Below are positions 15,921-25,282 of a stretch of DNA of 64,000 nucleotides, one piece after another. The stretch's first letter is position 1. Each line of letters starts with the position of its first letter. This stretch comes from Granulosicoccus sp965214025. GTDB taxonomy: Bacteria > Pseudomonadota > Gammaproteobacteria > Granulosicoccales > Granulosicoccaceae. The notes under the pieces were generated by a model. It was given only the letters and a program-made list of their open reading frames with translations, made no database searches and was not told the origin of the DNA. The position numbers and the translations under genes are program-made. The DNA lies in contig CBDCAW010000020.1 of NCBI GenBank assembly GCA_965214025.1, positions 1 through 64,000 on the forward strand, read 5' to 3'.

Positions 15921-17927
15921 CTATTGACCCGCGGCGGCCGTGCTCTGCGTGCCCGTCACGGTGCCGGCGCGACGACTATCGGCGCCACCATAACGCAAGC
16001 CCGTATTCGGATCCACGACGATGGCCTGCACCGATCCCTGAACGTAGGGCTCCGCCGCGTCACCGAAATCCGATACATTCACCTCATGACCCAGGGCTTC
16101 CAGGCCATCGATCACGCGCAGATCGAACCCCGGTTCCAGACTGATGGCACCGCCTGAGGTATGAAGGCGTGGCGCATCGATCGCCTCTTGCACGCTCATG
16201 CGGTGATCGATCAGGTTCACCGTCATGTTGACCACGGTGTTGATGATCGTCGACCCGCCCGGCGAGCCGTAGGCTGCCAGCAACTCATCGCCATCGAATA
16301 CGATCGAGGGCGACATGCTGCTGCGCGGTCGCTTGCCCGCAGCCACATCGTTGGCACCGGGGTCGTACGCACCGGGGTTGTCGTTGGCCATCGGCTCCGA
16401 GTTGAAATCGGTCAGCTCGTTGTTGAGCAGAAAACCGTACCCGGGAACCGTGATACCCGAACCCCAGGTGCCCTCGATGGTCGAGGTGTAGGACACCACG
16501 TTCCCGTCACCGTCGATCACCGAGAAATGCGTGGTATCGATACCGACCTCACCTTCTTCACCCGATGCGATATCGGCGGCCCTGTCGATGTCGAAATCCG
16601 GATCGAACGGTCGCGGATCGCCGGGCCGTGGTTCGTCGAGCCGTGCCGTGGCACTGATCTGTTCGCAACGCGGCTTGAGATAGCCTGCCGCCAGCAAGCC
16701 CTCATCAGGCAACTCGACGAAGTCGGCATCGCCCATCCAGACACTACGACTGCTGAACGCCAGACGCATCGATTCGGCCATGGCATTCACCGTGTTCAAG
16801 GCCCCTTCGCCGAAACCCCGTCTCTCGTTGCCGAGCGGAAACTGCTCGAGGCAAGCCAGGATCTGGCCTACCGTATTGCCGCCTGACGAAGGTGATGGCA
16901 TGCCGGCGATGGTGTAACCCCGATAGTTTGCCATTACCGCGTCGCGCTCGACGATGCCGGCTTCCAGGTAGTCTTGCAAGTCCTGCTTCACCATCCGGCC
17001 CTTGCCGGGCGTACCCACGGTCTCCCTCGAACGCTCTTGTGCCAGAGCGATGGCAGCGGCCATCGGACCGGTATAGAACGCGCTCACGCCATTCGCGGCG
17101 ATCAGCCTGAAGGTTTTAGCCAGATCCGGCTGCACGAGCAGGAACCCTTCGGCCAGAGGGTCGTCGTTCTCGTCTCGAAACGTCGCGGCGGTCTCGTCCC
17201 AGTAACCGGTTCGATCATCAGCCGTCAGTTCGGCCAGGCGCGCGTTGATCCCGAAACCGTTTTCGGCCAGCTCGATCGCAGGTTCCAGCGCCCGCGCCAG
17301 AGAGTAGTTACCTGAACCGTAGTTCTCCAAGGCGTGTGCCAGCCCCAGGAGCGTGCCCGGTACACCGACCGCAATGCCACTGGTGGCCCGGTCTTCGAAG
17401 TCGCCGATGGTTTTGTTGTTCGTGCCATCGCAATTCGGGTCGCACTGGAGGAACATCGTCGGGCTCGCCGCTGCCGGTGCCTTCTCGCGCGAATCGATGA
17501 AGAACGTACGACCACCGCTCAAATGAACACCCATGAAGCCACCGCCGCCGATACCTGAGGAGGTGGGCTCCACCACATTGAGCACGAACTGTGTGACCAC
17601 CGCCGCATCGATGGCATTGCCACCATTGGCCAGTACCCTGCCGCCGGCCTCGGCCGCCAGCGGATGTGCCGCAGTGACGATGCCTCCGGAGAACGCCTCG
17701 GCAGTGGCGCCACCCGGTATGCCCAGAGGCTCCAGGAGCGAGACGCCGCCGTCTTCATCGGTGGCACAACCGGTAGCCGCCAGCATGACGCTCAGCACCA
17801 GTAGCACGGTTACCCTGGCGGATCTGAAAGGTCCCGCTGGCACAGTTGCCTCGGTCGATGCGAAAGGTCCTGCTGACAGCGCTGAGTTGGCTGGCCCGGC
17901 TGCAAGGAAAGATCTACGCTTAGTCAT
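15921..17927 (-). CDS. ggt: Gamma-glutamyltranspeptidase, predicted lipoprotein
   Basis: Ntn hydrolase that cleaves gamma-glutamyl bonds of glutathione and related peptides and self-processes into two subunits. The nucleophile Thr is about residue 465 in GIDTTHFSVID; the substrate-binding SGIGGGGFM, PSPSSGGNTVGQ and YGSPGGSTIINTV segments are present. The chosen ATG at 17927 (668 aa) is followed by a long N-terminal region and then a hydrophobic stretch ending in LAATGC, so Cys54 is probably lipidated and the enzyme faces the periplasm. It is convergent with the peptide transporter operon, 22 bases apart, and fits a peptide/glutathione salvage theme. Confidence 0.93.
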   Translation of the reverse strand: MTKRRSFLAAGPANSALSAGPFASTEATVPAGPFRSARVTVLLVLSVMLAATGCATDEDGGVSLLEPLGIPGGATAEAFSGGIVTAAHPLAAEAGGRVLANGGNAIDAAVVTQFVLNVVEPTSSGIGGGGFMGVHLSGGRTFFIDSREKAPAAASPTMFLQCDPNCDGTNNKTIGDFEDRATSGIAVGVPGTLLGLAHALENYGSGNYSLARALEPAIELAENGFGINARLAELTADDRTGYWDETAATFRDENDDPLAEGFLLVQPDLAKTFRLIAANGVSAFYTGPMAAAIALAQERSRETVGTPGKGRMVKQDLQDYLEAGIVERDAVMANYRGYTIAGMPSPSSGGNTVGQILACLEQFPLGNERRGFGEGALNTVNAMAESMRLAFSSRSVWMGDADFVELPDEGLLAAGYLKPRCEQISATARLDEPRPGDPRPFDPDFDIDRAADIASGEEGEVGIDTTHFSVIDGDGNVVSYTSTIEGTWGSGITVPGYGFLLNNELTDFNSEPMANDNPGAYDPGANDVAAGKRPRSSMSPSIVFDGDELLAAYGSPGGSTIINTVVNMTVNLIDHRMSVQEAIDAPRLHTSGGAISLEPGFDLRVIDGLEALGHEVNVSDFGDAAEPYVQGSVQAIVVDPNTGLRYGGADSRRAGTVTGTQSTAAAGQ

Positions 17928-18190
17928 GTGAAAACCGTCCTGGTTGGCACTGCCGGCATGAAGTTGGACACACTGTTTAGCATACCCAGCTTTCAATTCC
18001 GAAAGATAGTGCACAATTCGCCCGGTTTCGGTTCACTCTTCACTTGCTACCCCCGCACTGCCTTTCCGCGTTCCATTCGATTGCCGGTACGCATCAATCA
18101 CTCGAGGGGCGACTCCGGGCGAGCGATGGCAAGCCCCGACCCACTCTCCCGCCATCCCCCTCTTCACCAAACCAGGAACCTTTCACGCCT

Positions 18191-18532
18191 ATGCTCCCGA
18201 TGGGAACCATCATGACCGGCTGCATGCTACTCGGCCTGCTGTTCGCCGCCCGCCCGACCGGCATCCGTCGACTACCGGAAGTGGTTCAGGTTTCGGTCGG
18301 CACGCTGGTGTTCGCCGGTGGCGCCTGGAACGTCTTCTGGCACGCTCTGAGGCACGTGCCGGAATTCTGGGGCAACATGGCACTCGCATCGGGTCTGCTC
18401 ATGATGATCGCCGGCGTTTCCATCGCTCGTCCATCAGCGCTGCCCGAAGGTTTGCAACGCGCCCGCCCGTTCTGGCTACTGCTGCTGCTTGCCTGCTTCG
18501 TGCAGTACGGATGGACCATCTACCATCTTTAG
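18191..18532 (+). CDS. Small multi-pass membrane protein of unknown function
   Basis: About 113 residues with four hydrophobic segments (GCMLLGLLFAA, VSVGTLVFAGGAWNVFWHAL, MALASGLLMMIAGV, FWLLLLLACFVQYGW). The conserved-looking GAWNVFWHALRHVPEFWG stretch, rich in Trp and His, sits between helices 2 and 3. The exact start is uncertain: ATGs at 18191, 18200 and 18212 are in frame and the last has GGGA at good spacing. It lies between the divergent ggt gene and the convergent HAD hydrolase. I do not recognise a named family. Confidence 0.6.
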   Translation: MLPMGTIMTGCMLLGLLFAARPTGIRRLPEVVQVSVGTLVFAGGAWNVFWHALRHVPEFWGNMALASGLLMMIAGVSIARPSALPEGLQRARPFWLLLLLACFVQYGWTIYHL

Positions 18533-18541
18533 AACAACCGA

Positions 18542-19447
18542 TCACGTCGTACCGACGATGAAATCAGGCCTGACCCCGCACACCTCGATGGCCGCCTTCG
18601 CATCCGTTTCTCGCATCAAACCATGGTCGAGAACCAGTGCTGTGCGCCAGCCGAAGGCGGCACCGCCGACGATATCGGTATGCAGGGTATCGCCGACCAT
18701 CACGATGCGTGACGGATCGATGCCCGGCAAGCGGCGTTTGGCAATTCGGAACACGTTGGCAAACGGCTTGCCGTAGAAGGCCGGTGTCGCGAGCTCGACA
18801 TCCTGGAGAGCATGGGCGTATGACCCTGGCTCAATCGACAGATCGAACTCCCGTGGGGCCACCAGGTCCGGGTTGCCCACCAGCAATGGTCGCGCACGGG
18901 CACGCAAGGCGTCTTCCAGCAGCTGTTGGCGCTCATCATTCCAGTCGGCGGCGCTGAGCAGTACGAACCCGTCCGCCGCCTCGTAATCCGCCGGATCGTC
19001 GCCCAGCAGGTGCCCTTCGGGGCTCAGCAGCTCGATCTGTGAATGCCACGGAGCCGCAAATCCCCAGCGTCGAACAGCGGCATGCTCGCCGATGAGTGCC
19101 TCAGCCAGGGCATCGCGGCTGGACACGACGTCGTCGGGGTGAAAATCGAAACCCCATCGGCGGTATTTTTCAACGGTGACGGGCGCCGGCATGGTTGCGC
19201 CGTTGGTGAGCACCAGCACCCGCTTGCCGGCCGCCTGCAGTTCACTGACACGATCGACCGCACCGACGATGGCTCTCTCACCGACGTTCAACACACCGAA
19301 ACCGTCGAGCACGAAGGCATCGACGTGCTCGACCAGGTCAGCCAGGGTCTCTACCCGCCGGCTGACCGGCGGAAAGCGCGCTACCGGCAATCGTCCGGCT
19401 AACGCGAAGTACCGCTCGATCGCCTGCTGTCTCGTCTGCATGACCAT
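18542..19447 (-). CDS. HAD-superfamily hydrolase, class IIA (TIGR01459-like)
   Basis: A phosphatase-fold protein of 301 residues. Motif I reads FVLDGFGVLN: the nucleophile Asp is present but the usual second Asp is replaced by Phe, as it is by Trp in the TIGR01459 subfamily (DQWGVLHDG). Motif II is VLVLTNGAT, Lys is in PAFYGKPFANVF, and motif IV is MVGDTLHTDIVGG. The C2-type cap between motifs II and III identifies class IIA (NagD-like). It follows purL by three bases, so the two are cotranscribed. Substrate unknown. Confidence 0.85.
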   Translation of the reverse strand: MVMQTRQQAIERYFALAGRLPVARFPPVSRRVETLADLVEHVDAFVLDGFGVLNVGERAIVGAVDRVSELQAAGKRVLVLTNGATMPAPVTVEKYRRWGFDFHPDDVVSSRDALAEALIGEHAAVRRWGFAAPWHSQIELLSPEGHLLGDDPADYEAADGFVLLSAADWNDERQQLLEDALRARARPLLVGNPDLVAPREFDLSIEPGSYAHALQDVELATPAFYGKPFANVFRIAKRRLPGIDPSRIVMVGDTLHTDIVGGAAFGWRTALVLDHGLMRETDAKAAIEVCGVRPDFIVGTT

Positions 19448-19450
19448 CGG

Positions 19451-22400
19451 CTACCCCACCCACAGCCTGGCATTCTCGAAGAACCGCAACCACGGCCCCC
19501 GTTCCCCCCAATCGCCAGGGTGCCATGAGTTCGTGACACTGCGAAACACCCGCTCCGGATGCGGCATCAGGAGGCTTACCCGGCCGTCGGCGTTACACAG
19601 CCCGGTCACCCCGAAAGCCGAACCGTTCGGGTTCAAGGGATAGCGCTCTGTCAGCTCACCGCCATTGTCCACGTAGGCGAGCGCGACGGAGGCACGCCGT
19701 GCCGTCTGTGCATCGCTGAATACCGCGCGGCCTTCACCGTGCGCCACCGCCACCGGCAGGCGGCTGCCCGCCATGCCGGTGAAGAACAGGGATGGTGTCT
19801 CGTACACCTGAACGGTGGCCACACGCGCCTCGAACTGCTCCGAGCGGTTGCGCTCGAAGCGTGGCCAGTCGTCACTACCGGGCACCAGCTCACGCAGCTT
19901 TGCCAACATCTGGCAACCGTTGCACACGCCCAGCGCGAAGCGGTCATCCCGGGCCAGGAAACCGCTGAACTGATCGCGCAGGCTGGCGTTGTAGAGGATC
20001 GAGCGGGCCCAGCCGGCACCAGCGCCCAGTACGTCACCGTAGGAGAATCCACCGCAGGCAACGAAACCCTGGAAGCTGTCGAGACGCCGGGCGCCACTGG
20101 CCAGATCACTCATGTGCACGTCTACCGTATCGAAGCCCGCGGCGTCGAAGGCTGCCGCCATCTCCAGCTGCCCGTTGACGCCCTGCTCGCGCAGTATCGC
20201 GATGGCAGGCCGAGTGCTCAGCAATGCAGGCGTCAGCACGCTGGCCCGCGCATCGAAACCGAGCACCGGTGTGATGCCGGCATCCTGTGCATCTCTGATG
20301 AGCGCCAGCTCCTGGTCCGCACACTCAGGGTCATCTCGCAGGCGCTGCATATGATGACTGGTCATCCACCACGTCTTTTTCAGCATCGCAAGCGATGCCT
20401 GGTAACGCACCTCCGACCCCTGCCTGAAGATCAGCTCGCGCTGCTCGTTCGGTGTGCCGATGAGGTGCACGAGATCACCGATGCCTGCCGCCTCGAAACG
20501 CGCGAACACGGCGGCATGGTCCGAACCGCGAATTTGCAGTACGGCGCCCGGCTCTTCATTGAAGAGGGTGGCGATGACATCAGGTGGCAGGCTCGACAGA
20601 TCGATGTTCAGGCCCACGTTGCCGGCAAAGGCCATCTCGGCGAGGGTCGTGAACAGGCCACCATCCGAGCGATCGTGGTACGCCAGCACCAGCCGATCGG
20701 TGATCAGCGACTGCACCGTCGAGAAGAATCCTTTCAATCGTTCCGGGTCATCGAGATCCGGGGCTTCGCTGCCGATGGCCTCGTGCACCTGAGCCAGCGC
20801 GGACCCGCCCAGCCGATTGCGCCCCGCACCCAGATCCACCAGCAGCAGATCGGTATCACCTTGATCACACTGCAAGCATGGCGTCAGGTGCAGACGTGCG
20901 TCGAATACCGGCGCGAAGGCGGTGATGATCACCGATAGCGGGGCCGTGACAGCGTATTGCACACGCTTCTCGCCTGACCAGGAATCAGGTTCCAGGATTC
21001 CCGGATCATCGTCGTCGGCCCAGGTCGTCTTCATCGACAGCGAATCCTTGCCCACCGGAATCGCGATGCCCAGCGCCGGAGCCAGCTCCAGACCCACCGC
21101 CTTCACCGCATCGAACAGTGCGGCATCTTCACCAGGGTGCCCGGCCGCTGACATCCAGTTGGCCGACAGCTTCACGTTGGACAACTGACCGATCGGTGCC
21201 GCCGCGATATTGGTGATCGCCTCCGCGATTGCAAGCCTGGCAGAGGCAGCGGGGCTCAACAGAGCGACCGGTGCGCGTTCGCCGAGCGCCATGGCCTCGC
21301 CGGTGTACCCCTGATAGTCCGCCAGGGTGATCGCCACATCGGCCACCGGCATCTGCCAGGGACCGACGAGTTGATCGCGCGCCACCTGTCCGGAAATGCT
21401 GCGATCCCCGATGGTGATCAGAAAATTCTTGGCCGCGACCGCCGGCAGCTGCAACACCCGTTGCACAGACTCACCGATATCCATGCCTGTGGTGTCGAAG
21501 GCAGAGTTGCACATCGGCTCGCGTTGCGCCTCGATATGCAGCTTCGGTGGTTTGCCCAGCAGCACATCGAGTGGCATATCGACCGGACGCTCGTCGAAAT
21601 GCGCGTCCAGTACACACAATTCGCGTGCCTCGGTCGCCTCCCCCACCACCGCGTACGGGCAACGTTCACGCCGGCACAGGCCTTCGAACTGCTCGAGGCG
21701 TTCGTGGGCGATCGCCAGCACATAGCGTTCCTGAGCCTCGCAGCTCCAGATCGCCATCGGCGACAGGCCGGGTTCATCGTTCGGAATCGCGCGCAGCTCG
21801 AAGCGTCCGCCACGCCCGGCATCGGCCACCAGCTCCGGGAAGGCGTTCGATAGCCCACCGGCACCGACGTCGTGCATCGATAGTACCGGCGTCTCGGCGC
21901 CGAGCGCGATGCACCGGTCGATGACCTCCTGGCAACGACGTTGCATTTCGGGATTGCCGCGTTGCACGGATGCGAAGTCCAGGTCCTCGTCGCTGGCGCC
22001 GCTGGCCATCGAGGAGGCGGCACCGCCACCCAGCCCGATCAACATCGCCGGGCCACCGAGAACGACGAGTGCCGCGCCGGCAGGTACGGGCTGCTTGTCG
22101 ACATTTCCGGTGCGTATGTTGCCGAGCCCCCCTGCGATCATGATCGGCTTGTGATAGCCACGTACCTCCTGCTGACCATCGCGTTCCACCGTCTGACAAA
22201 AGGTGCGGAAATAGCCGGCCAGGTTCGGTCGGCCAAACTCGTTGTTGAACGCGGCTGCACCGATCGGCCCTTCGAGCATGACATCGAGCGCGCTGGCGAG
22301 GCGTGATGGACGGCCGATGACTTGCTCCCAGGGTTGTGCCAACGCGGGTAGGTCCAGGTTCGATACCGAAAAGCCACAGATGCCCGCCTTCGGTTTCGAG

Positions 22401-23485
22401 CCGTTGCCGGTCGCACCTTCATCGCGAATTTCGCCACCGGCACCGGTGGCCGCGCCAGCGAACGGTGAGATGCCCGTGGGATGATTGTGAGTTTCCACCT
22501 TGATCTGAATGTGCGCGGTTTCCGCATGTCCCGCGTAGCGCCCATCGGGAGCACACAGCCAGCGAACCGCTTCATGCCCTTCGATGACCGCCGCATTATC
22601 GTGGTAGGCCGACAGCACGCCGTCCGGAGCTTGCTCATGGGTGTGGCGGATCATGCCGAATAGTGAGTGCGGCTGAACCTGCCCGTCCAGGGTCCACTCG
22701 GCATTGAATATCTTGTGGCGGCAGTGCTCCGAGTTGGCCTGCGCGAACATCATCAGTTCGGCATCTACCGGATCGCGGTGCAGCTCGCGGAATGCCTCGG
22801 CAAGATAGTCGATCTCGTCGTCCGAAAGTGCCAGTCCCAGCTGCAGGTTGGCGGCCAGCAGTGCACCGCGGCCTTCGCTGAGCAGTGCGATGCGACGGGC
22901 CGGCTCCGGAGCGTGCGCAAGGAACAGCCGCGACGCTTCGGCCGTGTGGTAGAGCAACGACTCGGTCATGCGGTCGTGCAGCAACGCGAGCAGTGCCGGG
23001 CTGAACAGATGCGACGGGCTGCGATCGGTTCCCGCATCGGCGCTGGCGACCGAGGCACTCGCCTGAACGGAACCTTCGGCGAATTCCTGCCCATCGCTCT
23101 GCCGCAGGCCCTGCAGGTGCCAGATCACCGCGCGCTCCACCCGACCGAAGCTGCCGAGACCGCATTGCCGCAGGATGTCGGTGGCCTTGGACGACCACGG
23201 CGAAACCGTGCCTAGCCGTGGCACGACCAGCAACGGTGTATCGTGCGCGGCCGCCTCGGCCCCCGCCACTCGGCCGGCCAGCTCCAGATCCGTCAACTTG
23301 GCGTCGAGCAGGCTTTCGAGCCGCTCCACCTGGGCGGCATCGCCTGTCAGCGCCGCGGCGGCATTGACGAAATACACATGGCGAGCCTGGAGGGCGCTGA
23401 TCGAAGGCTGAAGTGCCTGCAGCTGTGTCAGCAGCCGCTCGAGACGGAACGACGAATGCGCGGGTGCGCCGGTCAGGCAGAGCAT
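19451..23485 (-). CDS. purL: Phosphoribosylformylglycinamidine synthase (large single-chain PurL)
   Basis: Fourth step of de novo purine synthesis: converts FGAR, glutamine and ATP to FGAM. The 1,344-residue chain has the N-terminal PurS-like domain, the two AIRS-like halves (ANSEHCRHKIFNA, KVETHNHPTGISPFAGAATGAGGEIRDE, GGGAASSM, KDSLSMKT) and a C-terminal class I glutamine amidotransferase with the catalytic Cys in GVCNGCQML and the His/Glu in MPHPERVF. The ATG at 23485 has GGGG eight bases upstream; the frame is open 89 codons further but without similarity. This one-piece form is typical of Gammaproteobacteria and Betaproteobacteria. Confidence 0.97.
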   Translation of the reverse strand: MLCLTGAPAHSSFRLERLLTQLQALQPSISALQARHVYFVNAAAALTGDAAQVERLESLLDAKLTDLELAGRVAGAEAAAHDTPLLVVPRLGTVSPWSSKATDILRQCGLGSFGRVERAVIWHLQGLRQSDGQEFAEGSVQASASVASADAGTDRSPSHLFSPALLALLHDRMTESLLYHTAEASRLFLAHAPEPARRIALLSEGRGALLAANLQLGLALSDDEIDYLAEAFRELHRDPVDAELMMFAQANSEHCRHKIFNAEWTLDGQVQPHSLFGMIRHTHEQAPDGVLSAYHDNAAVIEGHEAVRWLCAPDGRYAGHAETAHIQIKVETHNHPTGISPFAGAATGAGGEIRDEGATGNGSKPKAGICGFSVSNLDLPALAQPWEQVIGRPSRLASALDVMLEGPIGAAAFNNEFGRPNLAGYFRTFCQTVERDGQQEVRGYHKPIMIAGGLGNIRTGNVDKQPVPAGAALVVLGGPAMLIGLGGGAASSMASGASDEDLDFASVQRGNPEMQRRCQEVIDRCIALGAETPVLSMHDVGAGGLSNAFPELVADAGRGGRFELRAIPNDEPGLSPMAIWSCEAQERYVLAIAHERLEQFEGLCRRERCPYAVVGEATEARELCVLDAHFDERPVDMPLDVLLGKPPKLHIEAQREPMCNSAFDTTGMDIGESVQRVLQLPAVAAKNFLITIGDRSISGQVARDQLVGPWQMPVADVAITLADYQGYTGEAMALGERAPVALLSPAASARLAIAEAITNIAAAPIGQLSNVKLSANWMSAAGHPGEDAALFDAVKAVGLELAPALGIAIPVGKDSLSMKTTWADDDDPGILEPDSWSGEKRVQYAVTAPLSVIITAFAPVFDARLHLTPCLQCDQGDTDLLLVDLGAGRNRLGGSALAQVHEAIGSEAPDLDDPERLKGFFSTVQSLITDRLVLAYHDRSDGGLFTTLAEMAFAGNVGLNIDLSSLPPDVIATLFNEEPGAVLQIRGSDHAAVFARFEAAGIGDLVHLIGTPNEQRELIFRQGSEVRYQASLAMLKKTWWMTSHHMQRLRDDPECADQELALIRDAQDAGITPVLGFDARASVLTPALLSTRPAIAILREQGVNGQLEMAAAFDAAGFDTVDVHMSDLASGARRLDSFQGFVACGGFSYGDVLGAGAGWARSILYNASLRDQFSGFLARDDRFALGVCNGCQMLAKLRELVPGSDDWPRFERNRSEQFEARVATVQVYETPSLFFTGMAGSRLPVAVAHGEGRAVFSDAQTARRASVALAYVDNGGELTERYPLNPNGSAFGVTGLCNADGRVSLLMPHPERVFRSVTNSWHPGDWGERGPWLRFFENARLWVG

Positions 23486-23658
23486 GTTCTGTACCCCAGG
23501 GAACGAGTGCGCGGAGCGCTGATCAGGCTGGACGACACGATCTCTGATGGGGGAGATCATCCCTGTGCGGCGGACGCGCCTGAGCGATGGGTCACATGAT
23601 AATGGATGACACACTGTACGGTGGGCATGGATCACGTCCCGCCATCGACTCACGACAC

Positions 23659-23687
23659 TTGAAATATCAAGCTTCTCGCCGCATACT
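23659..23687 (+). promoter_or_regulatory. Sigma-70 promoter of ssrA
   Basis: TTGAAA (23659-23664), a 17-base spacer, then CATACT (23682-23687). The predicted start of transcription is near 23694, about 14 bases before the mature tmRNA 5-prime end, which suits RNase P processing of a short leader. Confidence 0.75.
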
Positions 23688-23707
23688 CGACGAGTGGTTC
23701 TACTACC

Positions 23708-24084
23708 GGGGAAGACATGGTTTCGACGGGAGTGACGAACCCTGAGGTGCATGCCGAGGCTTCAGATCACCTCGTTAATCCAGCTGAAAATTTTTAGTTG
23801 CCAACGACGACAACTACGCAATGGCCGCATAACTAGACCCCTTTCGGTTTAGTTTTACGTCCAGACCTGGCTTCCGTTTTGCCCGTAACTCGGACCAGGT
23901 GCAAACGCTACGGGATCGCGCAATGGGTCGCCCTTACACCGGCGCGCTAAACCAATAATGGGCTCGCTGGGCTACACGGTGTTCATCCTGGGTAGTTCCG
24001 GCTAAAGCCAATGATGAAACTAAGCATGTAGTACCAACGGCGGAGTGCTTTCGGACGGGGGTTCGACTCCCCCCTTCTCCACCA
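23708..24084 (+). ncRNA. ssrA: Transfer-messenger RNA (tmRNA)
   Basis: One-piece tmRNA of 377 nt that rescues stalled ribosomes with SmpB. The 5-prime GGGGAAG pairs with CTTCTCC next to the encoded CCA (24082-24084 within ACCA), forming the acceptor stem with one G-U pair. The conserved GGTTTCGACGGG, GGTGCATGCCGAGG and TTAGTTGCCAACGACGACAA blocks, the AAGCATGTAGTACC segment and the T-arm GGGGGTTCGACTCCCCC are all present. The resume reading frame at 23800-23832 reads GCC AAC GAC GAC AAC TAC GCA ATG GCC GCA TAA, a tag ending YAMAA rather than the common YALAA. Confidence 0.97.
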
Positions 24085-24092
24085 ACATCCAG

Positions 24093-24120
24093 GGCCCGGG
24101 CATCGTTTCCGGGCCTTTTT
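24093..24120 (+). terminator. Rho-independent terminator of ssrA
   Basis: Stem GGCCCGG (24093-24099) pairs with CCGGGCC (24109-24115) across a nine-base loop and is followed directly by TTTTT (24116-24120). It lies nine bases after the tmRNA CCA end. Confidence 0.9.
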
Positions 24121-24204
24121 CGTTTCTGGAACACCGGCAGCCATGCGCTTCGGAACCATCACTTCAGTACAGAACGAACCGGCCGCTAGCCTTCCGAACC
24201 GTGG

Positions 24205-25218
24205 ATGGATGGGGCCACCATTCGTAATGAATGCATACTGATCGTCGATGGCGACGCTGCCGAGCGCGAGCGCCTGCGCGAAGCCCTGGATGAGCACGAT
24301 CTCAGTGTGCTGGAAGCTTCCGATGGCGACGCGGCGTTGGCCAGCGTGTCCGATACACTGCCGAGCGCCGTGCTTCTCGACACGGGCATACGCTTTCCGG
24401 AAGGGTTGGAATTCTGCACGTGGCTGAGAGCGAGGCCGCGGGCAGACTGGCTGGCCGTTTTAATGATGTCGACCAGCGGCGACGGGCAGCTCGTTGCGCA
24501 ATGCTACGCGGCTGGCGCCACCGATTTCATCGAAAAGCCCATCAACTACGCGGCGATCGGTTATCGGGTTCGCACCTTCCTGCGCACCTCCGAGGCGTTC
24601 TACCGTCTGGAGGCAACGGTTACCGAACTGGACAGCCACCGGGATCGGCTGAAGCGCCTGGCGTACTTCGACACGCTGACGGGCCTGCCCAACCGGGCCG
24701 CGTTCATGCATCACCTGGAAGCCGCCGTTCATGTGTGTCGACGTACCACGGAGCCATTGGCGCTCCTGTTCATCGATGTGGACGACTTCAAGCGGATCAA
24801 CGATACACTCGGTCACAACGTGGGGGATGGCGTTCTTGCCACGTTTGCTCGACGCCTGCAGGACGGCATCGATCAGACTCCGTCTCTCACACCCCGGGTA
24901 CAGCGCACCACGGCATCGCTGGACGGTTCGGGATCTCTCGTGGCGCGGTTGGCGGGAGACGAGTTCACCGTGATGCTACGTGGGGCTCTGGATCTGTCTC
25001 TCGTGGAAGGCGTTGCCGAGCGGCTGGTGGCACGACTCAACGCACCGATGTTCATCGATGGGCATCGTCTGGTGCTATCGTCATCGATCGGCCTTGCGAT
25101 GCTGCCACGCGAAGGCGGAGATGTCTTTGAGCTTCTGCATCGGGCCGATCAGGCGATGTACACGGCCAAGCACGCCGGCAAGAATGGCTTCCGCAGCTTC
25201 CTGCCGAACGCCGCCTGA
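24205..25218 (+). CDS. Response regulator with GGDEF output (diguanylate cyclase)
   Basis: A 337-residue two-domain signalling protein: an N-terminal receiver domain (CILIVDGD; phosphoacceptor Asp59 in AVLLDTGI; Lys in DFIEKPINY), a short helical linker, then a GGDEF domain starting at YFDTLTGLPNR. The active-site motif reads AGDEF, a variant compatible with cyclase activity, and FIDVDDFKRINDTLGHNVGDG is intact. An RxxD inhibitory site is not obvious. It should make c-di-GMP in the cytoplasm on phosphorylation. No cognate kinase is adjacent. The ATG at 24205 lacks a clear ribosome-binding site. Confidence 0.88.
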   Translation: MDGATIRNECILIVDGDAAERERLREALDEHDLSVLEASDGDAALASVSDTLPSAVLLDTGIRFPEGLEFCTWLRARPRADWLAVLMMSTSGDGQLVAQCYAAGATDFIEKPINYAAIGYRVRTFLRTSEAFYRLEATVTELDSHRDRLKRLAYFDTLTGLPNRAAFMHHLEAAVHVCRRTTEPLALLFIDVDDFKRINDTLGHNVGDGVLATFARRLQDGIDQTPSLTPRVQRTTASLDGSGSLVARLAGDEFTVMLRGALDLSLVEGVAERLVARLNAPMFIDGHRLVLSSSIGLAMLPREGGDVFELLHRADQAMYTAKHAGKNGFRSFLPNAA

Positions 25219-25282
25219 AAAGTGATATCGGGCTGCGATTCCTGCGGAATGACATGGTGACCTGTCTGATAGTATCCGCGCG

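Noticed and set aside
19559..20938. 459-codon open frame opposite purL
   Set aside because: Antisense to a certain gene, with no domain resemblance.
23708..24084. A tRNA gene suggested by the T-arm and CCA end
   Set aside because: These are the tRNA-like ends of tmRNA; the intervening tag frame and pseudoknot region identify ssrA.
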